A stretch of DNA of 64,000 nt from Pseudomonas yamanorum (GTDB lineage Bacteria > Pseudomonadota > Gammaproteobacteria > Pseudomonadales > Pseudomonadaceae): positions 312,855-376,854 of the forward strand of contig NZ_JACARE010000003.1 of the NCBI RefSeq assembly GCF_013386765.1, given 5' to 3'. The notes beneath the pieces were generated by a model, which saw only the letters and a list, made by a program, of their open reading frames with translations, was not told the DNA's origin and did not search any database. Below are positions 7,938 to 18,702 of this stretch, one piece after another. The number at the start of each line of letters is the position of its first letter. Position 1 is the stretch's first letter. Made by a program: the position numbers and the translations under genes.

Positions 7938-9377
7938 TCAGTAACCCGGGTTAGCCTTCAACTGCGCCGCGGCCGCCTTGGCCAGGTCCGGCGGCAGGAA
8001 GTCCTTGTCCGGGTTGTAGTCGGCCTTCAGGTACCGCGCCAGATCCTGCAGATCCCCCGGGTTCAACGTCCCGGCGGCCTGCTTCAAACGCAGGTTGTCG
8101 AGGATGTAGTCGTAGCGGCTGTTGTTGTAGTTGCGCACCGAGGTGTACAGCTGGCGCTGGGCGTCCAGCACATCGACGATATTGCGCGTACCCACCTGGT
8201 AACCGATTTCCGTGGCTTCCACTGCGCTCTGGTTGGAGATGATCGACTGGCGGCGCGCCTGTACCTGCTCCACGTCGGTGTTGACCGCGCGGTGCAGGTT
8301 GCGGGTGTTTTCCACTACCTGGCGACGCAGGCCTTCGCGTTGCTGCTCGGTCTGGCCCAGGCGGGAATAGGATTCGCGCACTTGCGAGCTGGTGAGGCCG
8401 CCGCTGTACAGCGGGATCCTCAACTGCAAGCCTATGGTGCGTTGTGACACATCACCGTGATACGGCTGGCCAAAGGCACTCGGGTTGCTGAAACCCAGGG
8501 CGTCGTTGTCACCTTTTTCGTACTGTGCCACCGCATCCAGGGTCGGCGCGTGGCCGGCCTTGCGTTGCTTGAGGGTTTCTTCGGCGGCGGTGACGGCGTA
8601 GTTGCTGGCCAGCAGGTTGAGGTTCTGGCGGCCGGCGGTTTCGACCCAGGCCTTGGCGTCGTTCGGCGTCGGTGGCAGCACCGGCAATGTGTGGACGATG
8701 CCCTGGATCGAGTTGTACTGGCGGTTCGTCAGGGTGATCAGCGCTTCGAAGGCGTCGTCCACCTGGCGCTGGGCCAGGATCCGGTTGGCCCGTGCGGTGT
8801 CGTAGCTGGCCTGGGATTGCAGCACGTCGGTCTTGTCCGACAGGCCGACGTCAAAGCGTTCGTTGGACTGGTCCAGTTGACGTTTGAACGCGGCTTCTTC
8901 GGCCTTGGTGGACGCCAGGTTGTCCTGGGCCCGCAGCACGGCGAAGTAGTTTTCGGCGCTTTGCAGGATCAGGTTCTGTTCAGTGGCCGAGAGTTGCAGC
9001 GCAGCTTGTTCGTTGACCGCTTCGGCGGCTTGCAACTGGAACCAGCGATCGGCACGGAACAGCGGCTGGCTCAGGGTCGCGCGCCAGGAATGGGCGTCGC
9101 GGTCGACCGTGGCGGCGGGCTGGTCCAGCTGGGTGCGCACGTTGTTGATGTCGGCACCGGCCGACAGGTTCGGCAGCAAACCGGCGCGGGCCTGGGGCAC
9201 CACTTCTTTCTGCGCACCGTATTGGGCGCGGGCGGCAGCCAGGTCGGCGTTGTTGTCCACCGCTTCCTGGTAGACGCTGACCAGGTCGGTTTTGGTCGTC
9301 AGGGGCGCTTCAGCTGCCCAGACCAGTCCGTTGGTCGCACAAGACACGGCAAGAGCCAGTGAAAGTTTGCGCAGCAT
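7938..9377 (-). CDS. tolC: TolC family outer-membrane efflux protein
   Basis: A 479-residue outer-membrane channel of the TolC type, the exit duct for tripartite efflux pumps and type I secretion. An N-terminal signal peptide (LSLALAVSCATNGLVWA, cut before AEAP) is followed by two outer-membrane efflux repeats, with long coiled-coil helices and typical strand sequences such as YNNSRYDYILDNLRLKQAAG near the C-terminus. No inner-membrane partner is adjacent, as in E. coli where tolC is shared by several pumps. It is divergent from thiC. Conserved position next to thiC matches P. aeruginosa. The symbol is given by family and position. Confidence 0.88.
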   Translation of the reverse strand: MLRKLSLALAVSCATNGLVWAAEAPLTTKTDLVSVYQEAVDNNADLAAARAQYGAQKEVVPQARAGLLPNLSAGADINNVRTQLDQPAATVDRDAHSWRATLSQPLFRADRWFQLQAAEAVNEQAALQLSATEQNLILQSAENYFAVLRAQDNLASTKAEEAAFKRQLDQSNERFDVGLSDKTDVLQSQASYDTARANRILAQRQVDDAFEALITLTNRQYNSIQGIVHTLPVLPPTPNDAKAWVETAGRQNLNLLASNYAVTAAEETLKQRKAGHAPTLDAVAQYEKGDNDALGFSNPSAFGQPYHGDVSQRTIGLQLRIPLYSGGLTSSQVRESYSRLGQTEQQREGLRRQVVENTRNLHRAVNTDVEQVQARRQSIISNQSAVEATEIGYQVGTRNIVDVLDAQRQLYTSVRNYNNSRYDYILDNLRLKQAAGTLNPGDLQDLARYLKADYNPDKDFLPPDLAKAAAAQLKANPGY

Positions 9378-9538
9378 GAGGCGATCCCTAGATTAAATAT
9401 TACGGCGATAATTTGGAGCCCAAGGCTAAGGCGGCCCATTCCTGGCGTCAAGACCTTGAACAGTCATCGAGTGTAGTGGCGCTATCACGGCACAACAATC
9501 CTGTAATTACGCCATTCATCACGATGAATGCACCGCCA

Positions 9539-9569
9539 TTGGCAATTTGCCTGCTCCATGGTCTAGACT
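9539..9569 (+). promoter_or_regulatory. Possible thiC promoter
   Basis: TTGGCA at 9539 and TAGACT at 9564 sit just before the aptamer, so a transcript from here would begin close to its P1 stem. The spacer (19 bases) is long and the match is only moderate. The rest of the tolC-thiC gap from 9378 to 9538 holds nothing else I can name. Confidence 0.35.
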
Positions 9570-9578
9570 GGCCGCGTT

Positions 9579-11717
<2,139 letters not shown>

Positions 11718-11725
11718 ATCAGAAC

Positions 11726-11860
11726 CTGTGGCGAGGGAGCTTGCTCCCGCTGGAGTGCGCAGCGCTCCCAGAATCTGGATCGGTGTTTTAACTGACACTC
11801 ATCAGTTGCAGGTTTTGGGGCGGCTTCGCCGCCCAGCGGGAGCAAGCTCCCTCGCCACAG
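11726..11860. repeat. REP doublet (GGCGAGGGAGCTTGCTCCCGCTGG type)
   Basis: Inverted pair between thiC and cytX. The left arm is CTGTGGCGAGGGAGCTTGCT and the right arm AGCAAGCTCCCTCGCCACAG. A shorter inverted repeat, GGCTTCGCC, sits inside the right half. The element probably does not end transcription, since cytX downstream belongs to the same pathway. Confidence 0.85.
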
Positions 11861-11906
11861 GGGGCGTTCCTGATTCAAATAATAGTGTCCCTCTGAGATA
11901 ACACCC

Positions 11907-13196
11907 TTGAGCATTCAACCCAGCACCTATTCCCCAGACATCGCGGTGCCCAGCGACAAACGCGTCTTCGGCGCCCGCGATCTCTTTTCCCTGTGGTTCT
12001 CCCTGGGCATCGGCCTGATGGTCCTGCAAACCGGCGCGCTGTTGGCGCCGGGCCTGGGCCTCTCCGGCTCCTTGCTGGCGATCTTCCTCGGCACCCTGGT
12101 GGGCGTGCTGTTGCTGGCCGCCGTCGGCGTGATCGGCAGCGACACCGGCCTGTCTTCCATGGCTGCCCTGAAACTCAGCCTCGGCACCCAGGGCGCCAGT
12201 GTGCCGGCGCTGTTGAACCTGCTGCAGCTGATCGGCTGGGGCTCGTTCGAAATCATCGTGATGCGCGACGCCGCCAGCCTGTTGGGCACCCGCGCGTTCA
12301 GCGAAGGCAGCCTGCTGGCCAGCCCGCTGTTCTGGACCCTGGTATTCGGTGCCCTCGCGACCTTGCTCGCCGTCAGCGGCCCGCTGACCTTTGTGCGGCA
12401 GATCCTGCGCAAGTGGGGCATCTGGCTGTTGCTGGCCGCTTGCCTGTGGCTGACCTGGAACCTGTTTGCCAAGGCCGACCTGGCCGCACTCTGGGCCCAG
12501 GCCGGTGACGGTTCGATGCCATTTGCGGTGGGTTTTGATATCGCCATCGCCATGCCGTTGTCCTGGCTGCCGCTGATTGCCGACTACTCTCGCTTCGGCA
12601 AACGCGCCCAAAGCGTGTTCGGCGGCACTGCGCTGGGCTTCTTTATCGGTAACTTCTGGCTGATGAGCCTGGGCGTGGCCTACACCCTGGCGTTTGCGCC
12701 GAGCGGTGAAGTGAACGCATTGCTGTTGGCATTGGCCGGGGCTGGCCTGGGGATTCCTCTGTTGCTGATCCTGCTGGATGAATCAGAAAACGCCTTCGCC
12801 GATATTCACTCGGCGGCCGTGTCCAGCGGGATTCTGTTGCGCTTGAAGGTCGAGCACCTGGCGTTGGCCATCGGCGTTATCTGCACGCTGATTGCCTGCT
12901 TCGCACCGTTGGCGCAGTACCAGAACTTCCTGTTGCTGATCGGCTCGGTGTTCGCGCCGCTGTTCGGCGTGGTGCTGGTGGATCACTTCATCCTGCGCCG
13001 CCGTGGCCATGGGGTTGCCGCCAAGCTGCGCTGGCCGGCACTGTTGGCCTGGCTTGGCGGGATCAGCACCTATCACCTGCTGGCGAATCTGTACCCGGAC
13101 GTCGGTGCGACCCTGCCGGCGCTGGTGCTGGCAGGGCTGTTGCACTTCATCCTGGGCCGGGCCTTCAGTGGCGTGCGGGCACCAGCTCAGGCTTGA
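11907..13196 (+). CDS. cytX: Putative hydroxymethylpyrimidine transporter CytX
   Basis: A 429-residue polytopic permease of the nucleobase:cation symporter-1 (cytosine/purine/thiamine) family with about 12 hydrophobic helices. The N-terminal FSLWFSLGIGLMVLQTGALL and LLQLIGWGSFEIIVMRDAAS resemble the CytX subgroup, which is tied to thiamine genes and thought to import the HMP precursor. Its place directly behind riboswitch-controlled thiC supports this. The start is TTG at 11907, with no in-frame ATG nearby. The 3' end overlaps the convergent lipoprotein gene by 32 bases. Confidence 0.88.
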   Translation: MSIQPSTYSPDIAVPSDKRVFGARDLFSLWFSLGIGLMVLQTGALLAPGLGLSGSLLAIFLGTLVGVLLLAAVGVIGSDTGLSSMAALKLSLGTQGASVPALLNLLQLIGWGSFEIIVMRDAASLLGTRAFSEGSLLASPLFWTLVFGALATLLAVSGPLTFVRQILRKWGIWLLLAACLWLTWNLFAKADLAALWAQAGDGSMPFAVGFDIAIAMPLSWLPLIADYSRFGKRAQSVFGGTALGFFIGNFWLMSLGVAYTLAFAPSGEVNALLLALAGAGLGIPLLLILLDESENAFADIHSAAVSSGILLRLKVEHLALAIGVICTLIACFAPLAQYQNFLLLIGSVFAPLFGVVLVDHFILRRRGHGVAAKLRWPALLAWLGGISTYHLLANLYPDVGATLPALVLAGLLHFILGRAFSGVRAPAQA

Positions 13197-13911
13197 TCAC
13201 GCCGGTCAGGCGCGCATAGGGGATGGTCATTTCGATCAGCCCCAATGCGTACGGGGCGATGGTGGTGACGTTGTACTTGAGCACCACGCCATTGCTGGTC
13301 AGCGCCACATTCGGGGTTTTCTGGAACGGCCAGTTCTTCACGAACTCCGGGTCGCGGTCCATCTGCGAGTTGATCAGCCAGTTGTTGTGGGCGACTTTCG
13401 CGGTCTTCCAGAACGCATCCTCCTGGCCCGGCAGCAGCATGTCGGTCAGGCTCAGCTCTTTATGCAGCACGCGTGAATAGTTGATGAAGCCGCGGCCCGG
13501 CTCGCCGTGGGCGGTGCCGGTGTCCAGGTAGCTGGAGACTTCGACGATCACCAGTCCGTCATGCTGCTCACGTACCTTGGCCTGCAAGTACATGCTGTTG
13601 CGGTCAGGCGACTCACGCAGGAACTGGTCGCGGTAGGCGCTCAGCGTGGCGGGCATAGCCTGGCCTGGCGAGGTGCGGGCCATCTGCAACAGACGCTTTT
13701 CGACGATCTGGTCCAATTGCGGCTCGGACGGGAAGTGCACCGTGTCGATATTGACCAGCGGGCAATCCGGGCTGCTGCAGCCGGGCTTGATCTGCTCCGA
13801 GGCGTCGGCGGTGGTGTCCAGCGGCTTGAGATAGCTCGGTTGGAACAGGCTCTGGCAAGCACCCAGGGTCAAGGCGATACAGGCCACGGAGGCGATTTTT
13901 AAAAGCGACAT
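13165..13911 (-). CDS. DUF3298/RsiV-like lipoprotein
   Basis: A 248-residue predicted lipoprotein: the signal segment ends in LTLGACQS, with the lipobox cysteine at residue 19. A soluble domain follows whose C-terminal half (SYLDTGTAHGEPG, then a region ending IEMTIPYARLTGVI) fits the DUF3298/RsiV type. RsiV-family domains bind ligands such as lysozyme in Gram-positive bacteria; that role is not shown here. AAGGA precedes the start. It converges on and overlaps the end of cytX. Function in Pseudomonas is unknown. Confidence 0.8.
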   Translation of the reverse strand: MSLLKIASVACIALTLGACQSLFQPSYLKPLDTTADASEQIKPGCSSPDCPLVNIDTVHFPSEPQLDQIVEKRLLQMARTSPGQAMPATLSAYRDQFLRESPDRNSMYLQAKVREQHDGLVIVEVSSYLDTGTAHGEPGRGFINYSRVLHKELSLTDMLLPGQEDAFWKTAKVAHNNWLINSQMDRDPEFVKNWPFQKTPNVALTSNGVVLKYNVTTIAPYALGLIEMTIPYARLTGVIKPELVPARH

Positions 13912-14077
13912 GTGTGTCCTTCATAAATCGAGGAAAGGTGAAAATGTGGAGCTTCGACTCCCGACAGGGCAGTCAGTTCGCCACTAAGCTGATTAGAGTG
14001 AGTTTGACGCCCGCCGTCTATCCCGGCAACCGGAAAGGGGCTGCATCAAGGGGCGCGAGCGCGTTAGGATGGCGCGA

Positions 14078-14096
14078 TGTCGAGGCCGCCTCGACA
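14078..14096. other. Perfect inverted repeat upstream of nudF
   Basis: TGTCGAGG-CCG-CCTCGACA is an 8-base-pair perfect palindrome with a 3-base loop, 27 bases before the nudF start, in the divergent gap (13912-14122) between the lipoprotein gene and nudF. No U-run follows. It could be an operator or an mRNA stem-loop. Nothing else in the gap is recognisable. Confidence 0.5.
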
Positions 14097-14122
14097 CCGC
14101 AAGGCAATAAACGAGGGTTGAT

Positions 14123-14740
14123 ATGACGGACACAGCGAAATCGACGCCGAGCAAGATCGAAATTGTTCAGCGCGACAATGCCTACACGGGCTTCTACAAA
14201 TTGGATCGGCTGCAATTGCGGCACGAGAAGTTTGATGGCGGGATGAGCCGTGAGCTCAATCGCGAAGTCTTTGTTCGGCATGACGCCGTGTGCGTGCTGC
14301 CCTACGACCCGCAGCGCGATGAAGTGGTGCTGATCGAGCAGTTTCGCGTAGGCGCCATGGGCCGTACCGACAACCCGTGGCTGATCGAAATGGTCGCCGG
14401 CCTGATCGATAAAGATGAGCAACCCGAGGAGGTTGCACACCGCGAAGCCGAAGAGGAAGCTGGCCTTACATTCTCCGCACTCTGGCCGATCACCAAGTAC
14501 TTTCCTTCGCCGGGTGGCAGCACTGAATTTGTCCACTTGTACCTGGGGCGTTGCGAAAGCGCCGGGGCCGGTGGCGTCCATGGACTGGAAGAGGAAGCCG
14601 AAGATATCCGCGTCAGCGTCTGGGCCTTTGAAGACGCCCTGCAAGCGGTACGTGACGGTAAAATTTCCAACGCAGCGAGCATTATTGCCCTGCAATGGCT
14701 TGCGCTTAATCGCGCGGAAGTGAGGGGGTTATGGCAGTAA
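14123..14740 (+). CDS. nudF: ADP-ribose pyrophosphatase (Nudix)
   Basis: NudF hydrolyses ADP-ribose to AMP and ribose-5-phosphate, clearing a reactive by-product of NAD turnover. The 205-residue protein has a complete Nudix box from G93: G93-x5-E99-x7-R107-E-A-E-E-E112-A-G-L115, exactly as the consensus requires. The order nudF, DUF1249 gene, cpdA, yqiA, parE is the same as in E. coli. The ATG at 14123 follows a GAGGGTTGAT ribosome site. It overlaps the next gene by 10 bases. Confidence 0.95.
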   Translation: MTDTAKSTPSKIEIVQRDNAYTGFYKLDRLQLRHEKFDGGMSRELNREVFVRHDAVCVLPYDPQRDEVVLIEQFRVGAMGRTDNPWLIEMVAGLIDKDEQPEEVAHREAEEEAGLTFSALWPITKYFPSPGGSTEFVHLYLGRCESAGAGGVHGLEEEAEDIRVSVWAFEDALQAVRDGKISNAASIIALQWLALNRAEVRGLWQ

Positions 14741-15180
14741 AGGCACGGGAGCGATATCGGGTTGACCTGATCGGGCTGCAAGCAGCCTGCGAGGCCAACT
14801 ATGCACGGCTGATGCGGCTGCTGCCAGACATGCGCCACACCCCCGAGGCGCGGCGCATCGCCGTCACCCACGGGGACCAGATGCTCGGCGTGCTGACCCT
14901 GGAAGTGATCGTGAACTGCCCGTACACCACCACCCTGCGGGTGCGCCAGGAACACAGCCTGCCTTGGCTGCCGGTGCCGCAGCTGGAAGTGCAGGTGTAC
15001 CACGACGCGCGCATGGCCGAAGTGATCAGCGCCGAACATGCACGACGCTTTCGCAGCATCTATCCTTATCCCAATGTGTTCATGCACCAGCCCGATGAGA
15101 AAGCACAGCTCAATGTGTTCCTCGGCGAATGGTTGAGCCACTGCCTGGCCCTGGGCCACGAGTTCGAAGTCGTTCGATAG
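14731..15180 (+). CDS. DUF1249 family protein (YqiB-like)
   Basis: A 149-residue cytoplasmic protein of the DUF1249 family, equivalent in place and sequence style to E. coli YqiB between nudF and cpdA. Conserved stretches include LCxANYARLMRLLPD-type wording at residues 14-32 and YPYPNVFMHQPDEKAQLN near residue 110. It starts inside the last codons of nudF, so translation is probably coupled. The biochemical role is unknown. Confidence 0.88.
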   Translation: MAVKARERYRVDLIGLQAACEANYARLMRLLPDMRHTPEARRIAVTHGDQMLGVLTLEVIVNCPYTTTLRVRQEHSLPWLPVPQLEVQVYHDARMAEVISAEHARRFRSIYPYPNVFMHQPDEKAQLNVFLGEWLSHCLALGHEFEVVR

Positions 15181-15279
15181 ATGTGAACTGTGTCCGCTTC
15201 ACGGGTTTCCTCTTTGTGTCCTGCCCCAGCATAATCGCCTCAAATGTCCATTCCTGTGATCACGCCCTGGGAGAACGCC

Positions 15280-16095
15280 TTGCCGAGCGTATCCGCCTTG
15301 AATCCTGACGCTTCGGCGTTGCTGGTGCAGTTGTCCGACAGCCACCTGTTTGCCGAGGCGGACGGCGGGCTGCTGGGCATGAATACCCGCGACAGCCTGC
15401 AGCGGGTCATCGAAACGGTGCTGGCGCAGCAGCCGCAGATTGACCTGGTGCTGGCCACCGGGGATTTGTCCCAGGACGGCACGCTTGCGTCCTATCAGGC
15501 GTTTCGCGACATGAGCCGGCAGATCGAGGCGCCGGCGCGCTGGATTCCGGGGAACCACGATGAGCCGCAGGTGATGCAGCAAGCGGCAATCAACAGTGCC
15601 TTGCTGGAGCCGGTGGTGGACGTGGGTAACTGGCGCGTTACCTTGCTGGACTCGGCGGTGCCGGGCTCGGTGCCGGGTTACTTGCAGGACCAGCAACTGC
15701 AACTGCTGGCACAATCGTTGAGCGAAGCGCCGACTCGTCATCATCTGGTGTGTTTCCACCATCATCCGGTGTCCATCGGTTGCGCCTGGATGGAACCCAT
15801 CGGCCTGCGCAACCCCGAGGCGTTGTTTGCGGTGCTGGATCGGTTCCCGCAGGTGCGCGCGGTGCTCTGGGGCCATGTGCATCAGGAAATCGACCGCGAA
15901 CGCAACGGCGTGCGCCTGCTGGCGTCGCCGTCTACCTGCATCCAGTTCGCTCCGGGCAGCGAGGACTTCAAGGTGAGCGAGCAGGCGCCCGGTTACCGCT
16001 GGCTGCGCCTGCATGCCGACGGACGGTTGGAGACCGGCGTCGAAAGGGTCGAAGGCTTTGCTTTCCAGGTGGATTACGGTAGCAACGGCTACTGA
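15280..16095 (+). CDS. cpdA: 3',5'-cyclic-AMP phosphodiesterase CpdA
   Basis: CpdA breaks down cAMP and so sets activity of the Crp homologue Vfr. The protein is a class III phosphodiesterase/calcineurin-type metalloenzyme with all metal motifs in order: LSDSHL, GDLSQDG, GNHDE, HHHP and GHVH. I chose TTG at 15280 (271 residues) because GGGAG lies 7 bases before it and the length matches known homologues. An ATG at 15244 in frame would add 12 residues but has no visible ribosome site. A half-matching Vfr-like site (TGTGAACT at 15182) lies upstream; in P. aeruginosa Vfr is known to activate cpdA. Confidence 0.92.
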   Translation: MPSVSALNPDASALLVQLSDSHLFAEADGGLLGMNTRDSLQRVIETVLAQQPQIDLVLATGDLSQDGTLASYQAFRDMSRQIEAPARWIPGNHDEPQVMQQAAINSALLEPVVDVGNWRVTLLDSAVPGSVPGYLQDQQLQLLAQSLSEAPTRHHLVCFHHHPVSIGCAWMEPIGLRNPEALFAVLDRFPQVRAVLWGHVHQEIDRERNGVRLLASPSTCIQFAPGSEDFKVSEQAPGYRWLRLHADGRLETGVERVEGFAFQVDYGSNGY

Positions 16096-16144
16096 AATTT
16101 CCCTGTAAACTGCGCCTCTTTGGCTGACCCACAGAGGACCCGGA

Positions 16145-16753
16145 ATGTCCGCATCGATCTTGTATATCCACGGTTTCAACAGCGCGCCGGCCTCCAACAA
16201 GGCCAGCCAACTGATCACCGTGATGGACAGCCTCGGTCTGGCCGACCAACTGCGCGTGCCGGCCCTGCATCACCACCCCCGCGAGGCGATCCCCCAGTTG
16301 GAGGCGGCTATCCGTGACCTCGGAAGGCCACTGCTGGTAGGCAGCTCACTCGGCGGCTACTATGCAACCCATCTTGCCGAACGCCATGGCCTCAACGCCT
16401 TGCTGGTCAACCCGGCGGTCAGCCCTCATCGGATGTTCGACGGTTACCTGGGCACCCAGAAGAACCTCTACACCGATGAGACCTGGGAATTGACCCACGA
16501 CCATGTCGCGGCCCTGGCCGAGCTGGAAGTGCCGGCGCCCCAGGACGGCCAGCGTTATCAGGTGTGGTTGCAGACCGGCGATGAAACACTGGATTATCGG
16601 CTCGCCCAGCAGTATTACCGGGCCTGTGCCTTGCGCATCCAGGCCGGTGGCGATCATGGTTACCAGGGCTTCGCGCAACAGTTACCGGCGCTGTTGAGTT
16701 TTGCCGGCATTGGCGCAGATCAGTACCAATCCTTCGATTTCACCGCATTGTGA
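16145..16753 (+). CDS. yqiA: YqiA/YcfP family alpha/beta hydrolase (esterase)
   Basis: A 202-residue small alpha/beta hydrolase. The N-terminal ILYIHGFNSAP and the nucleophile elbow GSSLGGYYA (serine in GxSxG) are clear, and the late histidine in GGDHGYQGF completes a likely triad. E. coli YqiA, in the same position between cpdA and parE, is an esterase. The physiological substrate is not known. AGAGGACCCGGA precedes the start. Confidence 0.9.
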   Translation: MSASILYIHGFNSAPASNKASQLITVMDSLGLADQLRVPALHHHPREAIPQLEAAIRDLGRPLLVGSSLGGYYATHLAERHGLNALLVNPAVSPHRMFDGYLGTQKNLYTDETWELTHDHVAALAELEVPAPQDGQRYQVWLQTGDETLDYRLAQQYYRACALRIQAGGDHGYQGFAQQLPALLSFAGIGADQYQSFDFTAL

Positions 16754-16797
16754 AACCGCAGGTTACTTTTTAATCGAACGACTCACGACGAGACCCC

Positions 16798-18702
16798 ATG
16801 GCCACTCCCAGCGCTAGCTCTTATAACGCCGACGCCATCGAAGTCCTCTCGGGCCTCGACCCGGTGCGCAAACGCCCCGGCATGTACACCGACACCAGTC
16901 GGCCGAACCACCTTGCCCAGGAAGTCATCGACAACAGCGTCGACGAAGCCTTGGCCGGGCACGCCAAGTCGGTACAAGTCATCCTTCACGCCGACCATTC
17001 CCTGGAAGTGTCCGACGATGGTCGCGGCATGCCGGTGGACATTCACCCGGAAGAGGGTGTGTCGGGCGTCGAGCTGATCCTTACCAAGCTGCACGCCGGT
17101 GGCAAGTTCTCCAACAAGAACTACCAGTTCTCCGGTGGCTTGCACGGTGTGGGTATTTCCGTGGTCAACGCCTTGTCGAACCACGTGCGGGTCAAGGTCA
17201 AGCGCGACGGCAACGAGTACCAGATGACCTTCGCCGATGGCTACAAAGCCACCGATCTGGAAGTGATCGGCACCGTCGGCAAGCGCAACACCGGCACCAG
17301 CGTGTACTTCGCGCCGGACCCGAAATACTTCGACTCACCCAAATTTTCCATCAGCCGCCTCAAGCACGTGCTCAAGGCAAAGGCCGTTTTGTGCCCGGGC
17401 CTGCTGGTCAGCTTTGAAGACAAAGGCACCGGCGAAAAGGTCGAGTGGCACTACGAAGACGGCCTGCGCTCCTACCTGGAAGACTCCGTCAGCGACTTCG
17501 AACGCCTGCCCAACGAGCCGTTCTGCGGCAGCCTGGCCGGTAATAAAGAAGCTGTGGATTGGGCCTTGCTGTGGCTGCCGGAAGGCGGCGACAGCGTTCA
17601 GGAAAGCTACGTCAACCTGATCCCGACCGCCCAGGGCGGCACCCACGTCAACGGGTTGCGCCAGGGCCTGCTGGACGCCATGCGCGAATTCTGCGAATAC
17701 CGCAGCCTGCTGCCGCGTGGTGTGAAGCTGGCGCCGGAAGACGTCTGGGAGCGGATCGCGTTCGTCCTGTCGATGAAAATGCAGGAGCCGCAATTCTCCG
17801 GCCAGACCAAGGAACGCCTGTCGTCCCGCGAGGCCGCCGCGTTTGTTTCCGGTGTGGTCAAGGACGCGTTCAGCCTGTGGCTCAACGAACACCCTGAGTT
17901 GGGCCTGGCCCTGGCGGAGCTGGCAATCAACAACGCCGGCCGCCGCCTGAAGGCCAGCAAGAAAGTCGAGCGCAAGCGCATCACCCAGGGCCCGGCACTC
18001 CCGGGCAAGCTGGCGGACTGCGCCGGGCAAGACCCGATGCGTTCCGAACTGTTCCTGGTGGAAGGTGATTCCGCCGGCGGTTCCGCCAAGCAAGCGCGGG
18101 ACAAGGAATTCCAGGCGATCCTGCCGCTGCGCGGCAAGATCCTCAACACCTGGGAAGTCGACGGCAGCGAAGTGCTGGCCAGCCAGGAAGTGCACAACAT
18201 CGCCGTGGCCATCGGTGTCGACCCGGGCGCGGCGGACATGAGCCAGCTGCGCTACGGCAAGATCTGCATCCTCGCCGACGCCGACTCCGACGGCTTGCAC
18301 ATCGCGACCTTGCTTTGCGCGCTGTTCGTCCAGCATTTCCGTCCGTTGGTGGATGCCGGTCACGTCTACGTCGCCATGCCGCCGCTGTACCGCATCGACT
18401 TGGGCAAAGAGATTTTCTACGCCCTGGACGAAGCCGAGCGCGATGGCATTCTCGACCGCCTGGTGGCCGAGAAGAAACGCGGCAAGCCTCAGGTCACCCG
18501 ATTCAAAGGCCTGGGTGAGATGAACCCGCCGCAACTGCGGGAAACCACCATGGACCCGAATACCCGGCGCCTGGTGCAATTGACCCTGGAAGATTTCGCC
18601 GCCACGTCGGAAATGATGGATATGTTGCTGGCGAAGAAACGTGCGCCGGATCGCAAGAACTGGCTGGAGTCCAAGGGCAACCTGGCCGAGGTTCTGGGCT
18701 GA
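16798..18702 (+). CDS. parE: DNA topoisomerase IV subunit B
   Basis: ParE is the ATPase subunit of topoisomerase IV, which unlinks replicated chromosomes. The 634-residue protein shows the GHKL ATPase motifs (EVIDNSVDEALAGHA, DDGRGMPVDIHP, SGGLHGVGISVVNAL), the transducer domain, and the TOPRIM metal site (EGDSAGGSAKQ and DADSDGLHI). The start at 16798 gives the standard N-terminus. The stop overlaps the next start (TGATG), so the two downstream genes are probably cotranscribed, ending with parC. Confidence 0.97.
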   Translation: MATPSASSYNADAIEVLSGLDPVRKRPGMYTDTSRPNHLAQEVIDNSVDEALAGHAKSVQVILHADHSLEVSDDGRGMPVDIHPEEGVSGVELILTKLHAGGKFSNKNYQFSGGLHGVGISVVNALSNHVRVKVKRDGNEYQMTFADGYKATDLEVIGTVGKRNTGTSVYFAPDPKYFDSPKFSISRLKHVLKAKAVLCPGLLVSFEDKGTGEKVEWHYEDGLRSYLEDSVSDFERLPNEPFCGSLAGNKEAVDWALLWLPEGGDSVQESYVNLIPTAQGGTHVNGLRQGLLDAMREFCEYRSLLPRGVKLAPEDVWERIAFVLSMKMQEPQFSGQTKERLSSREAAAFVSGVVKDAFSLWLNEHPELGLALAELAINNAGRRLKASKKVERKRITQGPALPGKLADCAGQDPMRSELFLVEGDSAGGSAKQARDKEFQAILPLRGKILNTWEVDGSEVLASQEVHNIAVAIGVDPGAADMSQLRYGKICILADADSDGLHIATLLCALFVQHFRPLVDAGHVYVAMPPLYRIDLGKEIFYALDEAERDGILDRLVAEKKRGKPQVTRFKGLGEMNPPQLRETTMDPNTRRLVQLTLEDFAATSEMMDMLLAKKRAPDRKNWLESKGNLAEVLG

